DNA of 64,000 nucleotides from an uncultured Desulfobacterales bacterium (GTDB lineage: Bacteria > Desulfobacterota > Desulfobacteria > Desulfobacterales > SpSt-501). A program made the translations under genes and the position numbers. Location of the stretch: positions 1 through 64,000 of the forward strand of contig CALIUY010000021.1 in NCBI GenBank assembly GCA_938048455.1, in the 5' to 3' direction. Shown piece by piece: positions 35,302 to 43,291 of this stretch. Below the pieces are notes generated by a model. The model saw only the letters and a program-made list of their open reading frames with translations. It ran no database searches and had not been told where the DNA came from. Every line of letters starts with the position of its first letter. The stretch's first letter is position 1.

Positions 35302-36627
35302 ATGGACTACTCGGCCGCCTGGATGTTCCTGGCCATGAGTGTCCTGCTCTTGGCCGGGTTTCCCGTCGCCTTCACCCTGCTCGGAACGGCCTTTCTCTTC
35401 GGGGTGACCCACTTCGGCTTCGGCTTCTTCAATCTGCTTCCGCTGCGCATCTGGGGGGTGATGACGAACATCACCCTGATGGCCGTGCCCCTCTTCGTTT
35501 TCATGGGGGTCATGCTCGAGCGCTCGGGACTCGCCGAGGATCTTCTCGATACGATGGCGCTCTGCCTGGGAAGGATCCGCGGGGGCCTGGCGATCTCGGT
35601 CGTCGTCGTGGGAGCGCTTCTCGGGGCCACGACCGGCATCGTGGGGGCGACCGTCGTCACCATGGGGCTGCTTTCGGTTCCGACGATGATCCGCCGCGGC
35701 TACAGCAAAGAACTCGCCACCGGCACCGTCGCCGCCTCGGGAACTCTCGGCCAGATCATCCCGCCGAGCATCGTGCTCGTGCTCATCGGCGACATCATCG
35801 GCGTCCCCGTGGGCGACGTCTTCATCGGCGCCGTCTTCCCGGGGCTGCTCCTGGTAGGGATCTTCATCGCCTACATCGCCGTCGTCAGCATCGTCCGGCC
35901 GCGGCTGGCGCCGCCCATTCCGAAGGAGGAGCTCGCGGCGATCGGCGCGCGGGAGCTCCTCCGCCGCGTGCTCCGCGCTCTCATCCCGCCGGTGGTTTTG
36001 ATTCTCGCCGTTTTGGGATCGATTTTCGCCGGGGTCGCCTCGCCGACCGAGGCCGCCGCCGTGGGCGCCGTGGGGGCGATCGCCCTCACCGCCTTCAACG
36101 GCCGCTTCAATCGCAAGCTGCTCGAAGAGACGATGATCTCGACCCTCCGGCTCACCTGCATGGTCTTCATCATCCTCTGCGGGGCCGCCGCCGTGGGGCT
36201 GGTCTTCCGCGGCCTGGGAGGCGACACTCTGGTCCGCAGCATGCTGGGCGGCATCGCCGAGCAGTACTCGAAGAACGCGGTGCTCGCGATCGTGATGGGG
36301 CTCATCTTCTTTCTGGGCTTCTTTCTCGACTTCATCGAGATCGTCTTCATCTATGTCCCCGTGCTCGCCCCGATCCTGATCGAGTTCGGCTTCGATCCGC
36401 TCTGGTTCTGCGTGATCTTGGGGGTCAATCTGCAGACCTCGTTTCTGACCCCGCCCTTCGGTTTTTCGCTCTTCTACCTCAAGGCGGTCACTCCGCCCGA
36501 GGTGACCACCGGCCACATCTATCGCGGGATCGTGCCTTTCGTCGCCTGCCAGCTCGTGGGGCTCGTACTCGTCATCCTCTACCAGCCTCTGGCCACCTGG
36601 CTGCCGCGGGTGGTTTTCGGACCCTGA
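35302..36627 (+). CDS. dctM: TRAP transporter large permease subunit
   Basis: 441 residues with about twelve hydrophobic segments, preceded by AAAGGAGG. DctM-family features: LLAGFPVAFTLLGTAFLFG, GATTGIVGATVVTMG, ASGTLGQIIPPS, ASPTEAAAVGAVGA and GVNLQTSFLTPPFGFSLFYL. Sodium-coupled carrier subunit of the inner membrane. Starts one base after the dctQ stop. Confidence 0.96.
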   Translation: MDYSAAWMFLAMSVLLLAGFPVAFTLLGTAFLFGVTHFGFGFFNLLPLRIWGVMTNITLMAVPLFVFMGVMLERSGLAEDLLDTMALCLGRIRGGLAISVVVVGALLGATTGIVGATVVTMGLLSVPTMIRRGYSKELATGTVAASGTLGQIIPPSIVLVLIGDIIGVPVGDVFIGAVFPGLLLVGIFIAYIAVVSIVRPRLAPPIPKEELAAIGARELLRRVLRALIPPVVLILAVLGSIFAGVASPTEAAAVGAVGAIALTAFNGRFNRKLLEETMISTLRLTCMVFIILCGAAAVGLVFRGLGGDTLVRSMLGGIAEQYSKNAVLAIVMGLIFFLGFFLDFIEIVFIYVPVLAPILIEFGFDPLWFCVILGVNLQTSFLTPPFGFSLFYLKAVTPPEVTTGHIYRGIVPFVACQLVGLVLVILYQPLATWLPRVVFGP

Positions 36628-36697
36628 AGGAGGCGGGCGGCCCGCACCGCAACGGAAGAGGCGGCCAACATCGAACCCTATCATCGGAGGAGGAAGC

Positions 36698-37801
36698 ATG
36701 AAACGACGGGATTTCCTTAAAAAAGTCGGCCTGGGAGCCGCAGCCGCGGTGGGCGCCTCCACCCTCGCCGCCCCCGCGGTCATCGCGCAGAAGAAATTCC
36801 AGTGGCGGATGGTCACGACCTGGCCGCCCAAGCTGCCCGTTCTCCAGGACGGCTGCGAGCGGCTGGCCAAACGGATCGGGGAGCTCTCCGAGGGCCGGCT
36901 CCAGATCCAGGTCTTCGCCGCAGGCGAGCTGGTCCCCGCGCTCGAATCCTTTCAGGCCGTCTCCGACGGGACCGTCGAGGTCGGAAGCGGCGCCTCCTAC
37001 TATTGGGCCGGCAAGGAGCCCGCGACCCAGTGGTTTTCGGCCGTGCCCTTCGGCATGAACGGCCAGGGGATGGCGACCTGGTTCCACGGCGGCGACGGGC
37101 TCCAACTTTGGGAAGAGGTCTACGCCCCCTTCAACCTCATTCCGCGGCCGGGCGGCTCGACCGGGGTTCAGATGGGCGGTTGGTTCCGCAAGCGCATCGA
37201 GACGATCGACGATTACAAGGGCTTGAAGATGAGGATTCCCGGCCTGGGCGGCAAAGTGGTCGCCAAGGCGGGCGGAACCGTGGTCCTCACCCCCGGAGGG
37301 GAGATCTTCACCAACCTCGAGCGCGGCGTGATCGACGCGACCGAATGGGTGGGCCCGCTGCACGACCTGCGGCTCGGCCTCTACAAGGCGGCCAAGTACT
37401 ACTATTACCCCGGCTGGCACGAGCCCGGGACCTACCTCGAGTACTTCTTCAACAAGAAGGCCTTCGAGTCCCTGCCGAAGGACCTGCAGCATATCGTGAA
37501 CGCGGCCTGCGTCGAAAACGAGCACTGGGTGCTCGCGCAGTTCGAGGCCCAGAACGGGGCGGCCCTCCAGGAGCTGATCACCAAGCACAAGGTCGAGCTC
37601 GTCAAGTTTCCCGCCGAGGTGCTGAAGCGGCTGGCGAAACTCGCCGAGGAGGTGAACGAGGAGGAAGCGGCGAAATCCCCCATCGCCAAAAAAGTGAATG
37701 AATCGTTCAAGAAATTCGCTAAAGTGGTCGGCACCTGGGGGATGATCTCGGAGAAAGCCTACTACGATTCCATCGTTCCTCCCTATCCGCTCAAAGACTA
37801 A
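36698..37801 (+). CDS. dctP: TRAP substrate-binding protein, TakP-like (2-oxo acid type)
   Basis: 367 residues with a twin-arginine signal (MKRRDFLKKVGLGAAAAVGAS, cleavage after IAQ), so it is exported folded. ATG follows GGAGGAGG. Blocks KMRIPGLGGKVVAKAGG, EWVGPLHDLRLGLYKAAKYYYYPGW and HEPGTYLEYFFNKKAFE resemble the dimeric TakP clade, whose characterised member binds pyruvate and other 2-oxo acids. Substrate assignment is by resemblance only. Import of 2-oxo acids would feed the neighbouring acetyl-CoA metabolism. Ends before a strong shared hairpin. Confidence 0.92.
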   Translation: MKRRDFLKKVGLGAAAAVGASTLAAPAVIAQKKFQWRMVTTWPPKLPVLQDGCERLAKRIGELSEGRLQIQVFAAGELVPALESFQAVSDGTVEVGSGASYYWAGKEPATQWFSAVPFGMNGQGMATWFHGGDGLQLWEEVYAPFNLIPRPGGSTGVQMGGWFRKRIETIDDYKGLKMRIPGLGGKVVAKAGGTVVLTPGGEIFTNLERGVIDATEWVGPLHDLRLGLYKAAKYYYYPGWHEPGTYLEYFFNKKAFESLPKDLQHIVNAACVENEHWVLAQFEAQNGAALQELITKHKVELVKFPAEVLKRLAKLAEEVNEEEAAKSPIAKKVNESFKKFAKVVGTWGMISEKAYYDSIVPPYPLKD

Positions 37802-37839
37802 AGACCGAAGAACCCCGCCCGCGGCGGAAAACGCCTTGC

Positions 37840-37884
37840 CGCGAACCAAAGGGCCGCCCTTCCCGGGCGGCCCTTTGGTTCGCG
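37840..37884. terminator. bidirectional terminator hairpin between dctP and pspF
   Basis: A perfect 20-bp inverted repeat (37840-37859 with 37865-37884) surrounds a 5-base loop TTCCC. It lies between convergent genes and can serve both. There is no long U-run, though CCCTTTGG sits in the stem. Confidence 0.8.
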
Positions 37885-37914
37885 CGGAAACCGGCCCGGC
37901 TGGAAATGCCGTGT

Positions 37915-38961
37915 TCAGCGATCCTGAGGCGGCAGCTCGGCCTGCATCCGGCGGTAGAGGCTGCGGAAGCGGTCGTAGCTCAAGCCCAGAAGATCGGCCG
38001 CGCAACGCCGGTTCCAACGGCAGCGCTCGAGCGCGCGGGCAAGCAGGCGTTTTTTCAACTCGCGCACGGCCTCGGGCAGGGGGCGGGCGAAGAGATCGCT
38101 CTCCCGTCCCTCGAGCCCCTGAGGCGGCGGCGCCTCCTCCGTCCTGGCCCGCAGCGATGCCGGCTGCCCCGCCTCGGATCCAAAGGGGTCGAAAACCAGA
38201 TCCCGGATGAGGGGCCCCGTCGCGCGGTAGACCGCACGCTCGACCACGTTTTTCAGCTCGCGCACGTTTCCCGGCCATGAGTAGGCCTCGAGCGCGGCGA
38301 GAGCCGCCGCGGAAAAGCGCGGCGCCTCCTTCCGGCCCAGCTCCGCCGCCATGGCCTGCGCGAAACGGCCGGCGAGCAGCGCCACATCGCCCCTGCGCTC
38401 GCGAAGCGGCGGAAGACGCAGCACCTCGAAGCTCAGGCGGTCCAAAAGGTCCCGTCGGAAGGCTCCCGCCGCGGCCATGGCGGGAAGATCCGCGTGGGTG
38501 GCGGCCACGATGCGCACGTCCACGCGCACGGGGGTCGCACCGCCGACCCGCTCGATCACCCGGTATTCCACGGCACGAAGCAGTTTTTCCTGAACCTCGA
38601 GGGGCACGTTTCCGATCTCGTCCAGAAACAGGGTGCCCCCGTCCGCCGCCTCGAAACGGCCGATGCGACGATCGGTAGCGCCGGTGAAAGCGCCGCGTTC
38701 GTAGCCGAAAAGCTCGGCTTCGATGAGGCCGGGGGATAGGGCGGCGCAGTTCAGGGTGACAAGCGGCCGCTGCCAGCGGCCGGAAAGAAAATGCAACCGC
38801 ATCGCCGCCAGTTCCTTTCCCGTGCCGCGCTCGCCCACGATCAGAACCGGCCGCTGCACCCCCGCCACGCGCGCCAGGCGGTCTTGAAAAGCAAGAAAGG
38901 GCTCCGATTCACCCAACGCCTCGGGAACCCCATCCAAGAGAAGAGGAACCATTCGCTTCAT
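37915..38961 (-). CDS. pspF: sigma-54 transcription activator of the psp operon
   Basis: 348 residues, no receiver or other N-terminal sensory domain, as in PspF. The AAA+ core has Walker A GERGTGKE, the sigma-54-contacting loop GAFTGA, Walker B GTLFLDEIG and sensor blocks. The C-terminal helix-turn-helix is in LLARALERCRWNRRCAADLLGLSYDRFRSLYRR. It points away from pspA, and its start codon touches the tandem sites at 38963-39005, so it probably represses its own synthesis. In the known system PspA holds PspF inactive until membrane stress. Confidence 0.92.
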   Translation of the reverse strand: MKRMVPLLLDGVPEALGESEPFLAFQDRLARVAGVQRPVLIVGERGTGKELAAMRLHFLSGRWQRPLVTLNCAALSPGLIEAELFGYERGAFTGATDRRIGRFEAADGGTLFLDEIGNVPLEVQEKLLRAVEYRVIERVGGATPVRVDVRIVAATHADLPAMAAAGAFRRDLLDRLSFEVLRLPPLRERRGDVALLAGRFAQAMAAELGRKEAPRFSAAALAALEAYSWPGNVRELKNVVERAVYRATGPLIRDLVFDPFGSEAGQPASLRARTEEAPPPQGLEGRESDLFARPLPEAVRELKKRLLARALERCRWNRRCAADLLGLSYDRFRSLYRRMQAELPPQDR

Positions 38962-38962
38962 T

Positions 38963-39005
38963 GGTTTATTTTACCTAATGTTGGTTCTTTCTACCATAAT
39001 TCGGT
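38963..39005 (+). promoter_or_regulatory. tandem upstream activator sites for PspF
   Basis: GGT-N7-ACC occurs at 38963-38975 and again at 38983-38995, exactly 20 bases apart. A third GGT half-site lies at 39003, again 20 bases on. The repeats are in an AT-rich stretch, about 75 bases before the sigma-54 promoter and directly next to the pspF start. Position and symmetry fit enhancer sites for a dimeric bEBP. Confidence 0.65.
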
Positions 39006-39068
39006 TTTTTTCTTCGCCAATTTTTCCCAGAAAAATTTCAACAAATTGTTTTTATTCATCTTCTTTTT

Positions 39069-39084
39069 CGGCATGGCGTTTGCC
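39069..39084 (+). promoter_or_regulatory. sigma-54 promoter of pspA
   Basis: CGGCATGGCGTTTGCC contains GG (39070-39071) and GC (39082-39083) with exactly ten bases between, the -24/-12 arrangement. It resembles the TGGCACG-N4-TTGC consensus. The expected start near 39095 leaves a ~33-base leader ending in AAGAGGAGGG before the pspA ATG. Confidence 0.8.
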
Positions 39085-39127
39085 CTCTCTTCGGCAGTCT
39101 TCTCGCGTACCGCCAAGAGGAGGGCAT

Positions 39128-39802
39128 ATGGGCATTTTCACCCGTTTCCGCGACATCGTGAGCGCCAACATCAACGCCATGCTCGATCGCGCCGAAGATC
39201 CGCAAAAGCTGATCCGTCTCATGATCCGGGAAATGGAGGACACGCTGGTCGAGCTGAAATCCTCCTGCGCGGGCCTCATGGCCGCCTCCCGGGTACGCCG
39301 GCGGCGGATCGCAGAGGCCCTGGAAAAAAGCGTTTCCTGGGGACAGCGGGCCGAGCTCGCCGTCACAAAGGGCCGCGATGACCTCGCCCGGGAGGCCCTG
39401 GTCGAAAAGCGACGCTGGCGGCGCGAGGCCGAAGGACTCGAGCGGGAGGCGTCCGAGGAGCAGGCGCTGATCGAACAGTACCTCGAAGACATTCGGCTCC
39501 TCGAGGAGAAGCTTATCGCCGCGCGGGAAAAACAGCGTCTGCTCGCCGAGCGCCACCGCCACGCGGACCGGGCGCGACGCGCGCGCGAGGAGATCCGACG
39601 GCTCGACGGCGTCCAGGCGGCCGTGCGCTTCGAGGAATTCGAAAAGAAAATCGCGCGTATGGAGGCCGAAAGCGAGCTCGTCTTGCCGGCCGCAACGGGA
39701 GGACTCGCGGAGAGCTTCGAGCGGCTCTGCCGCGACGAGGAAATCGAGCACGAGCTCGAGACCCTGAGGGCGACGCACGGCCGCGAGCGGGGGAGGTCCT
39801 GA
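39128..39802 (+). CDS. pspA: phage shock protein A
   Basis: 224 residues, standard PspA/IM30/Vipp1 length. It starts MGIFTRFRDIVSANINAMLDRAEDPQKLIRLMI, including the amphipathic membrane-binding helix. The rest is a long charged coiled coil (EALEKS, REAEGLEREASEEQALIEQYLE). It coats stressed inner membrane and inhibits PspF. Strong ribosome site. First gene of pspA-B-C, driven by a sigma-54 promoter. Confidence 0.95.
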   Translation: MGIFTRFRDIVSANINAMLDRAEDPQKLIRLMIREMEDTLVELKSSCAGLMAASRVRRRRIAEALEKSVSWGQRAELAVTKGRDDLAREALVEKRRWRREAEGLEREASEEQALIEQYLEDIRLLEEKLIAAREKQRLLAERHRHADRARRAREEIRRLDGVQAAVRFEEFEKKIARMEAESELVLPAATGGLAESFERLCRDEEIEHELETLRATHGRERGRS

Positions 39803-39851
39803 TCCCGCGGCTTTCCGTTGCTCCGCGCCGCGGCATGACCTATAAACGGAA

Positions 39852-39867
39852 GGGGGGCAAGCCCCCC
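39852..39867 (+). other. GC-rich hairpin between pspA and pspB-like gene
   Basis: GGGGGG-CAAG-CCCCCC, a 6-bp stem just before the AAAGGAGG ribosome site of the next gene. It may reduce read-through or adjust pspB/pspC translation. Confidence 0.4.
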
Positions 39868-39888
39868 CGCAAAGGAGGAAGAGGCCGG

Positions 39889-40116
39889 TTGAAATTCATG
39901 GTCGACACGACGGGACTCGTGGTCCTGGGCGGCCTGGTCGCCTTGCTGGTCGTAGCGGCGGCCCGCTGGTTGCGAAGCGGCCGAGGCGAGCCGGGCGCGC
40001 GGGAGGAAGCCGCCTCCACCGCGGAGATCGAGGCCGCCATCGAGCGCTTGGAGAAGCGGGTCGCCGCGCTCGAGATCCTGCTCTCCGAATCCCGGAAACC
40101 GGAGGGGCGGCCGTGA
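39889..40116 (+). CDS. pspB: PspB-like small membrane protein
   Basis: 75 residues from a TTG start, ten bases after AAAGGAGG; an ATG three codons later is farther from the site. One membrane helix (GLVVLGGLVALLVVAAARWL) is followed by a coiled coil reading IERLEKRVAALEILLSES. This resembles the C-terminal part of PspB (RIQALESIL). PspB and PspC together sense membrane stress and recruit PspA. Assignment rests on position, size and this pattern. Confidence 0.7.
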   Translation: MKFMVDTTGLVVLGGLVALLVVAAARWLRSGRGEPGAREEAASTAEIEAAIERLEKRVAALEILLSESRKPEGRP

Positions 40117-40469
40117 GCCTGAGGTCCAGCAAAAGCCTCCACCGTTCGCGCTCGGGCGCGGTCTTCGGCGTCTGCCGCGGGCTGGCCGCCTATTTCGAAT
40201 TCCCGGTCTTCTGGGTACGCCTCTTCTGTGCGGTGCTGATCGTCTTCACCGGGTTCTGGCCGGGGCTGATCCTCTATGTTCTCGCCGCGCTGTTGATGAA
40301 GCCCGAGCCTGTCGCCGGCGCCGGGCCGGAGAAGCCGGCCGCGGCCAGGCCTTCGCGGGAAGATTTTCGAAAGCGGCTTGCGGATCTCGAGCGGCGCATC
40401 CGCGACATGGAGGACCGGGTCACTTCGCGGGAGTTCGACTGGGAACGCCGCCTGCGCCACCGGCCCTGA
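40113..40469 (+). CDS. pspC: phage shock protein C
   Basis: 118 residues from GTG, overlapping the previous stop (GTGA) and preceded by GGAGGGG. The PspC domain reads FGVCRGLAAYFEFPVFWVRLFCAVLIVFTGFWPGLILY, with one hydrophobic hairpin or helix. A C-terminal coiled coil follows (FRKRLADLERRIRDMEDRV), as in enterobacterial PspC. Membrane stress sensor partner of PspB. Confidence 0.92.
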   Translation: MSLRSSKSLHRSRSGAVFGVCRGLAAYFEFPVFWVRLFCAVLIVFTGFWPGLILYVLAALLMKPEPVAGAGPEKPAAARPSREDFRKRLADLERRIRDMEDRVTSREFDWERRLRHRP

Positions 40470-40475
40470 GGGCCC

Positions 40476-41078
40476 TCAGGCGGCTTGCGCTTCGAGCTCG
40501 TCGAGAAGCGCGGCGGAAGTCATGACCCGCAACAGCGGAAAGAGCGGATTGCGGCGGTAGACGGAGACCAGCGCCTCGTGGCGCTCGAGGGGGAAAGCGA
40601 CGGCGGCGTCCTCGAGGATCACCGCCTTGAAATCGTGGCTCAGGGCGTCAAGCGCGGAAGCGAGCACACAAAAGGGGGTGGAGACCCCGCCGAGCGCGCA
40701 CAGCGTCACCCCTTTGCCGCGGAGCCACGCCGCCAGATCCGTTCCGAAAAAAGCCGAAAACCGCCGCTTCGGAAGCCACAGGTCGCCTTCCCGGAAATCG
40801 AGCTCGGCGGCGACCCGCGACCCCTCGGAGCCGCGAAGGGAATAGGGCGCGAGGGCCCCGCCGAACAGGAAATCCCCCGCCTCGAAGGCGTCCGTCGTGA
40901 AGACGACCGGCCAGCCCGCCCCCCGGAAACGGCCGATCAGGCGGTTCAACACCGGCACGATCGCCCGCGCCGACGGGGTGATCGGAAACCCCCGGCGCTC
41001 GTCCAGGGTGTCGCGCTCCAGGTCGATCACCAAGAGCGCCGGCGTCTCCACCGCTCGATCGCGGGGGTCCATCGGCAT
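40476..41078 (-). CDS. isochorismatase-family cysteine hydrolase
   Basis: 200 residues from ATG 41078, which has GGGAGAA in front; the upstream ATG at 41099 has none. The catalytic triad is visible: Asp in LLVIDLERD, Lys in LPKRRFSAF, and Cys in GGVSTPFCVLASA. The family hydrolyses amides such as nicotinamide, N-carbamoyl compounds or isochorismate. The residues around the Cys do not settle which. Convergent with pspC, 6 bases apart. Confidence 0.88.
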   Translation of the reverse strand: MPMDPRDRAVETPALLVIDLERDTLDERRGFPITPSARAIVPVLNRLIGRFRGAGWPVVFTTDAFEAGDFLFGGALAPYSLRGSEGSRVAAELDFREGDLWLPKRRFSAFFGTDLAAWLRGKGVTLCALGGVSTPFCVLASALDALSHDFKAVILEDAAVAFPLERHEALVSVYRRNPLFPLLRVMTSAALLDELEAQAA

Positions 41079-41255
41079 TTCTCCCGAACCAGGATCCATG
41101 AAGGGAATCGCGCGTGCACGAACCGGCGCAGCGAAAGCAACGGGTTCCCTTTAGCGTGTACGCCCCGGCAAGACAACCCGCCGGGCAAGGGGCCTTCCTT
41201 GCGCCGCCGAGCGGAAGCCTTTCAGACGGATCGAGGGAGGGCCGAAGCCGCGGAT

Positions 41256-41525
41256 TCAGATCCGCTCCAGCACCTCAAGCGGCAGGCAGTAGGATTCGGC
41301 GGCCGAAAAATTATGCCCACTCGAGAGCGTGTCGCTCAGCACCGTCTGGATGCGGTCCAGGATCTGGCAGCTCTCCATGCACCCGGGAAACGAGGAATAC
41401 TTGCCGCAGCCGCGACAGGGACTCTTCACGAGGTAGCCCCGGTCGTAGTCGAAATTTTGGGTCAGCGCTCGGGAGCTTCTCATCTTCCCACCGTCCTTTC
41501 CGGAAACCCACACCCCACGTTCCAT
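41256..41525 (-). CDS. small cysteine-rich protein of unknown function
   Basis: 89 residues from ATG 41525 (AGGA five bases upstream); ATGs at 41540 and 41483 are alternatives. The core is SPCRGCGKYSSFPGCMESC, a C-x2-C-x8-C-x3-C arrangement fit for a metal or Fe-S site. This is followed by an amphipathic helix (QILDRIQTVLSDTL). Similar short C-x2-C...C-x3-C proteins ending in an IL-x-R-I-Q helix are common hypotheticals in Desulfobacterota, to my recollection. No operon partner. Confidence 0.55.
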   Translation of the reverse strand: MERGVWVSGKDGGKMRSSRALTQNFDYDRGYLVKSPCRGCGKYSSFPGCMESCQILDRIQTVLSDTLSSGHNFSAAESYCLPLEVLERI

Positions 41526-41711
41526 CCTGATCCTATCCATCGGCGGATTCGACGAGAATCTTGATCCGATGGATGCTACAAAACTATACAACTATCGTGC
41601 CACACCCGGAGAAACCATTAACTATTTGAAATTAATACGTGTTGTCTTTTTGCTGTCGAAGCCGGAAAGGGCGAAATGAAGGCCGTCCGGGCGTTTGGCG
41701 TCAAAAATCCG

Positions 41712-41924
41712 TCATTGCCGGCCTGACGACGCTTTCGGGGCTTTCTCCGAAGACTTGTTCCCGGGAGCGCCCGCCGCGCCGAGGCGATCCCGGCCGCGCA
41801 GCCACCAGGCGACCCACAGCGCGGCGGAGAGAGCGGAGAACCCATGGAAAAGGTGACCGTCGGGAGCGTTCATTCCGAGCGTCCCCCAGAGCATCGCCGT
41901 CCAGAAGAGCAACTTGCGCCGCAT
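41712..41924 (-). CDS. very small membrane protein
   Basis: 70 residues from ATG 41924, which has AAGGAG four bases before it. Two hydrophobic stretches are separated by a polar turn: RKLLFWTAMLWGTLGMNAP and FHGFSALSAALWVAWWLRG. A Gly/Ser/Lys tail follows. The longer frame starting at 42032 has no ribosome site. Function unknown; the good ribosome site and membrane pattern support a real gene. It diverges from the HsdR_N-like gene. Confidence 0.5.
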   Translation of the reverse strand: MRRKLLFWTAMLWGTLGMNAPDGHLFHGFSALSAALWVAWWLRGRDRLGAAGAPGNKSSEKAPKASSGRQ

Positions 41925-42075
41925 GCATCTCCTTGCCGGGATTTCGTCTTCGCGGTTCTCATCGGAGTTATCGGCGAAGCGGCGGCGGAGCTTGAACGCG
42001 CTCCCCGGAGAGCCGGCTTCGAAACGTCTCAAGGCAGCGGGCCCTCCGGCCGATATCGGCTTTCAGGAGGACCCC

Positions 42076-43227
42076 ATGAAGCCGGCCCGGAAAATCGCCT
42101 CCGTGATCGAAACCTGGAAAGCCGACCCCAAGCTCCCGCGGCTGGAAGAGGCGCTGCTGCGCCAGGCGGTCGGGCTCCGGGTGCTCTCGCTTCTCGGCTG
42201 GGACATTTTCAATGTCGAGGAGGTGCAGCCCGACTTCCGCACCGGCGGCGTCCCGGTCGCCTTTGCGCTCTGTTTGGACGGGTTGCCCCGGATTCTCTTC
42301 GAGGTGCGGCGCGAAGAGGGAGATCTCGAAGCGTTCCATCGCGCCTTGCTCGAGGGGGCGCGGAAAACCGGCGCCGAGCTCGCCCTGCATACCGACGGGC
42401 GGCGATGGTGGTCCTTTCTGCCGGGCGCCGGAGAAACCGCCTCCGAGGCGCTGGTCGGCCGCCGCGACCTGACGCGGGATCCGGCCGAACCGCTGGCGGA
42501 AGAGCTCGTGGCCCTCTTTTCCCGCGAGCAGGTCGCCTCCGGGAGCTTTCTCGCCGAGGCCGAGCAGCGCCACCGCGGACGTCGACGCGCCCGCCTTCTC
42601 GAAGCCCTGCCCCAGGCCTGGGTGCAGCTCCTCGTGGGGCCGGACCCCCGGCTCGTCGCGCTCTTGAGCGCCGCGGTCGAGGCTCTGTGCGGTCAGACCC
42701 CGGAGGAGTCCTGGGTGGTCGATTTTCTTCGCCGACACGCCGCTCCGGAAACGCTTCGCGGCCCCGAGAGCATCTTCCAACGCGATTTCGAGGACGATCC
42801 GCGGAGCGACCGCGGGACGCCGGAGGCCGTCCCCCCGGTCGATGCGGGCATCCGACGGCGCAGGCCGGAGTTTTTCAGCGGGCAGACCGTCCGCGCCTTC
42901 ACCTTCCACGGCAAAACGGTGGCCGTGAATTCCTGGGAGGAGCTTCTCGTGCGCCTCTGTCACGAGTTCGCCGCCGCGCATCCCCAGGACTTCGAGAAGG
43001 TGCTCTGGATGAACGAAGGGGGGCCGCTTCGTTTTTCCCGCTACTCCGATCAGCTCAAGATCCCGGAGAAGATCCGCAAGACCGCCATCTACGTGGAAAC
43101 CCGCCTTTCCCCGGAGGAGATCGTGCGCACGGCGATCGATCTGCTGCAAAGCTTCGGCTACGCCCTGGACGATCTCATTCTCACCACCGGGGCGGCCCGG
43201 CCCGAATCCCGGCCGGCCCACGGCTGA
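42076..43227 (+). CDS. degenerate HsdR_N-like protein with a conserved C-terminal domain
   Basis: 383 residues, ATG after AGGAGG. Residues ~20-150 follow the pattern of the type I restriction HsdR N-terminal nuclease fold (E-LLRQAVGLRVLSLLGWDIFN-EV-PD..., ILFEVRREEG). The usual catalytic Asp position reads FAL and the final Lys of E-x-K is Arg, so nuclease activity is doubtful. The C-terminal ~95 residues (FTFHGKTVAVNSWEELLVRLC...FSRYSDQLKIPEKI...YVETRLSPEEIV) resemble a domain found behind restriction-type proteins. There is no methyltransferase or helicase next door. It may bind DNA or be a domesticated defence protein. Confidence 0.6.
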   Translation: MKPARKIASVIETWKADPKLPRLEEALLRQAVGLRVLSLLGWDIFNVEEVQPDFRTGGVPVAFALCLDGLPRILFEVRREEGDLEAFHRALLEGARKTGAELALHTDGRRWWSFLPGAGETASEALVGRRDLTRDPAEPLAEELVALFSREQVASGSFLAEAEQRHRGRRRARLLEALPQAWVQLLVGPDPRLVALLSAAVEALCGQTPEESWVVDFLRRHAAPETLRGPESIFQRDFEDDPRSDRGTPEAVPPVDAGIRRRRPEFFSGQTVRAFTFHGKTVAVNSWEELLVRLCHEFAAAHPQDFEKVLWMNEGGPLRFSRYSDQLKIPEKIRKTAIYVETRLSPEEIVRTAIDLLQSFGYALDDLILTTGAARPESRPAHG

Positions 43228-43291
43228 GGGCTTCTCGGTCGGGAGGGTTCACCCTTGACAACCCGGCCCCGGCGGCGCACACAAAGCCGCG

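Noticed and set aside
42076-43227. Complete type I restriction system
   Set aside because: No helicase domain, no hsdM or hsdS, and the nuclease residues are altered.
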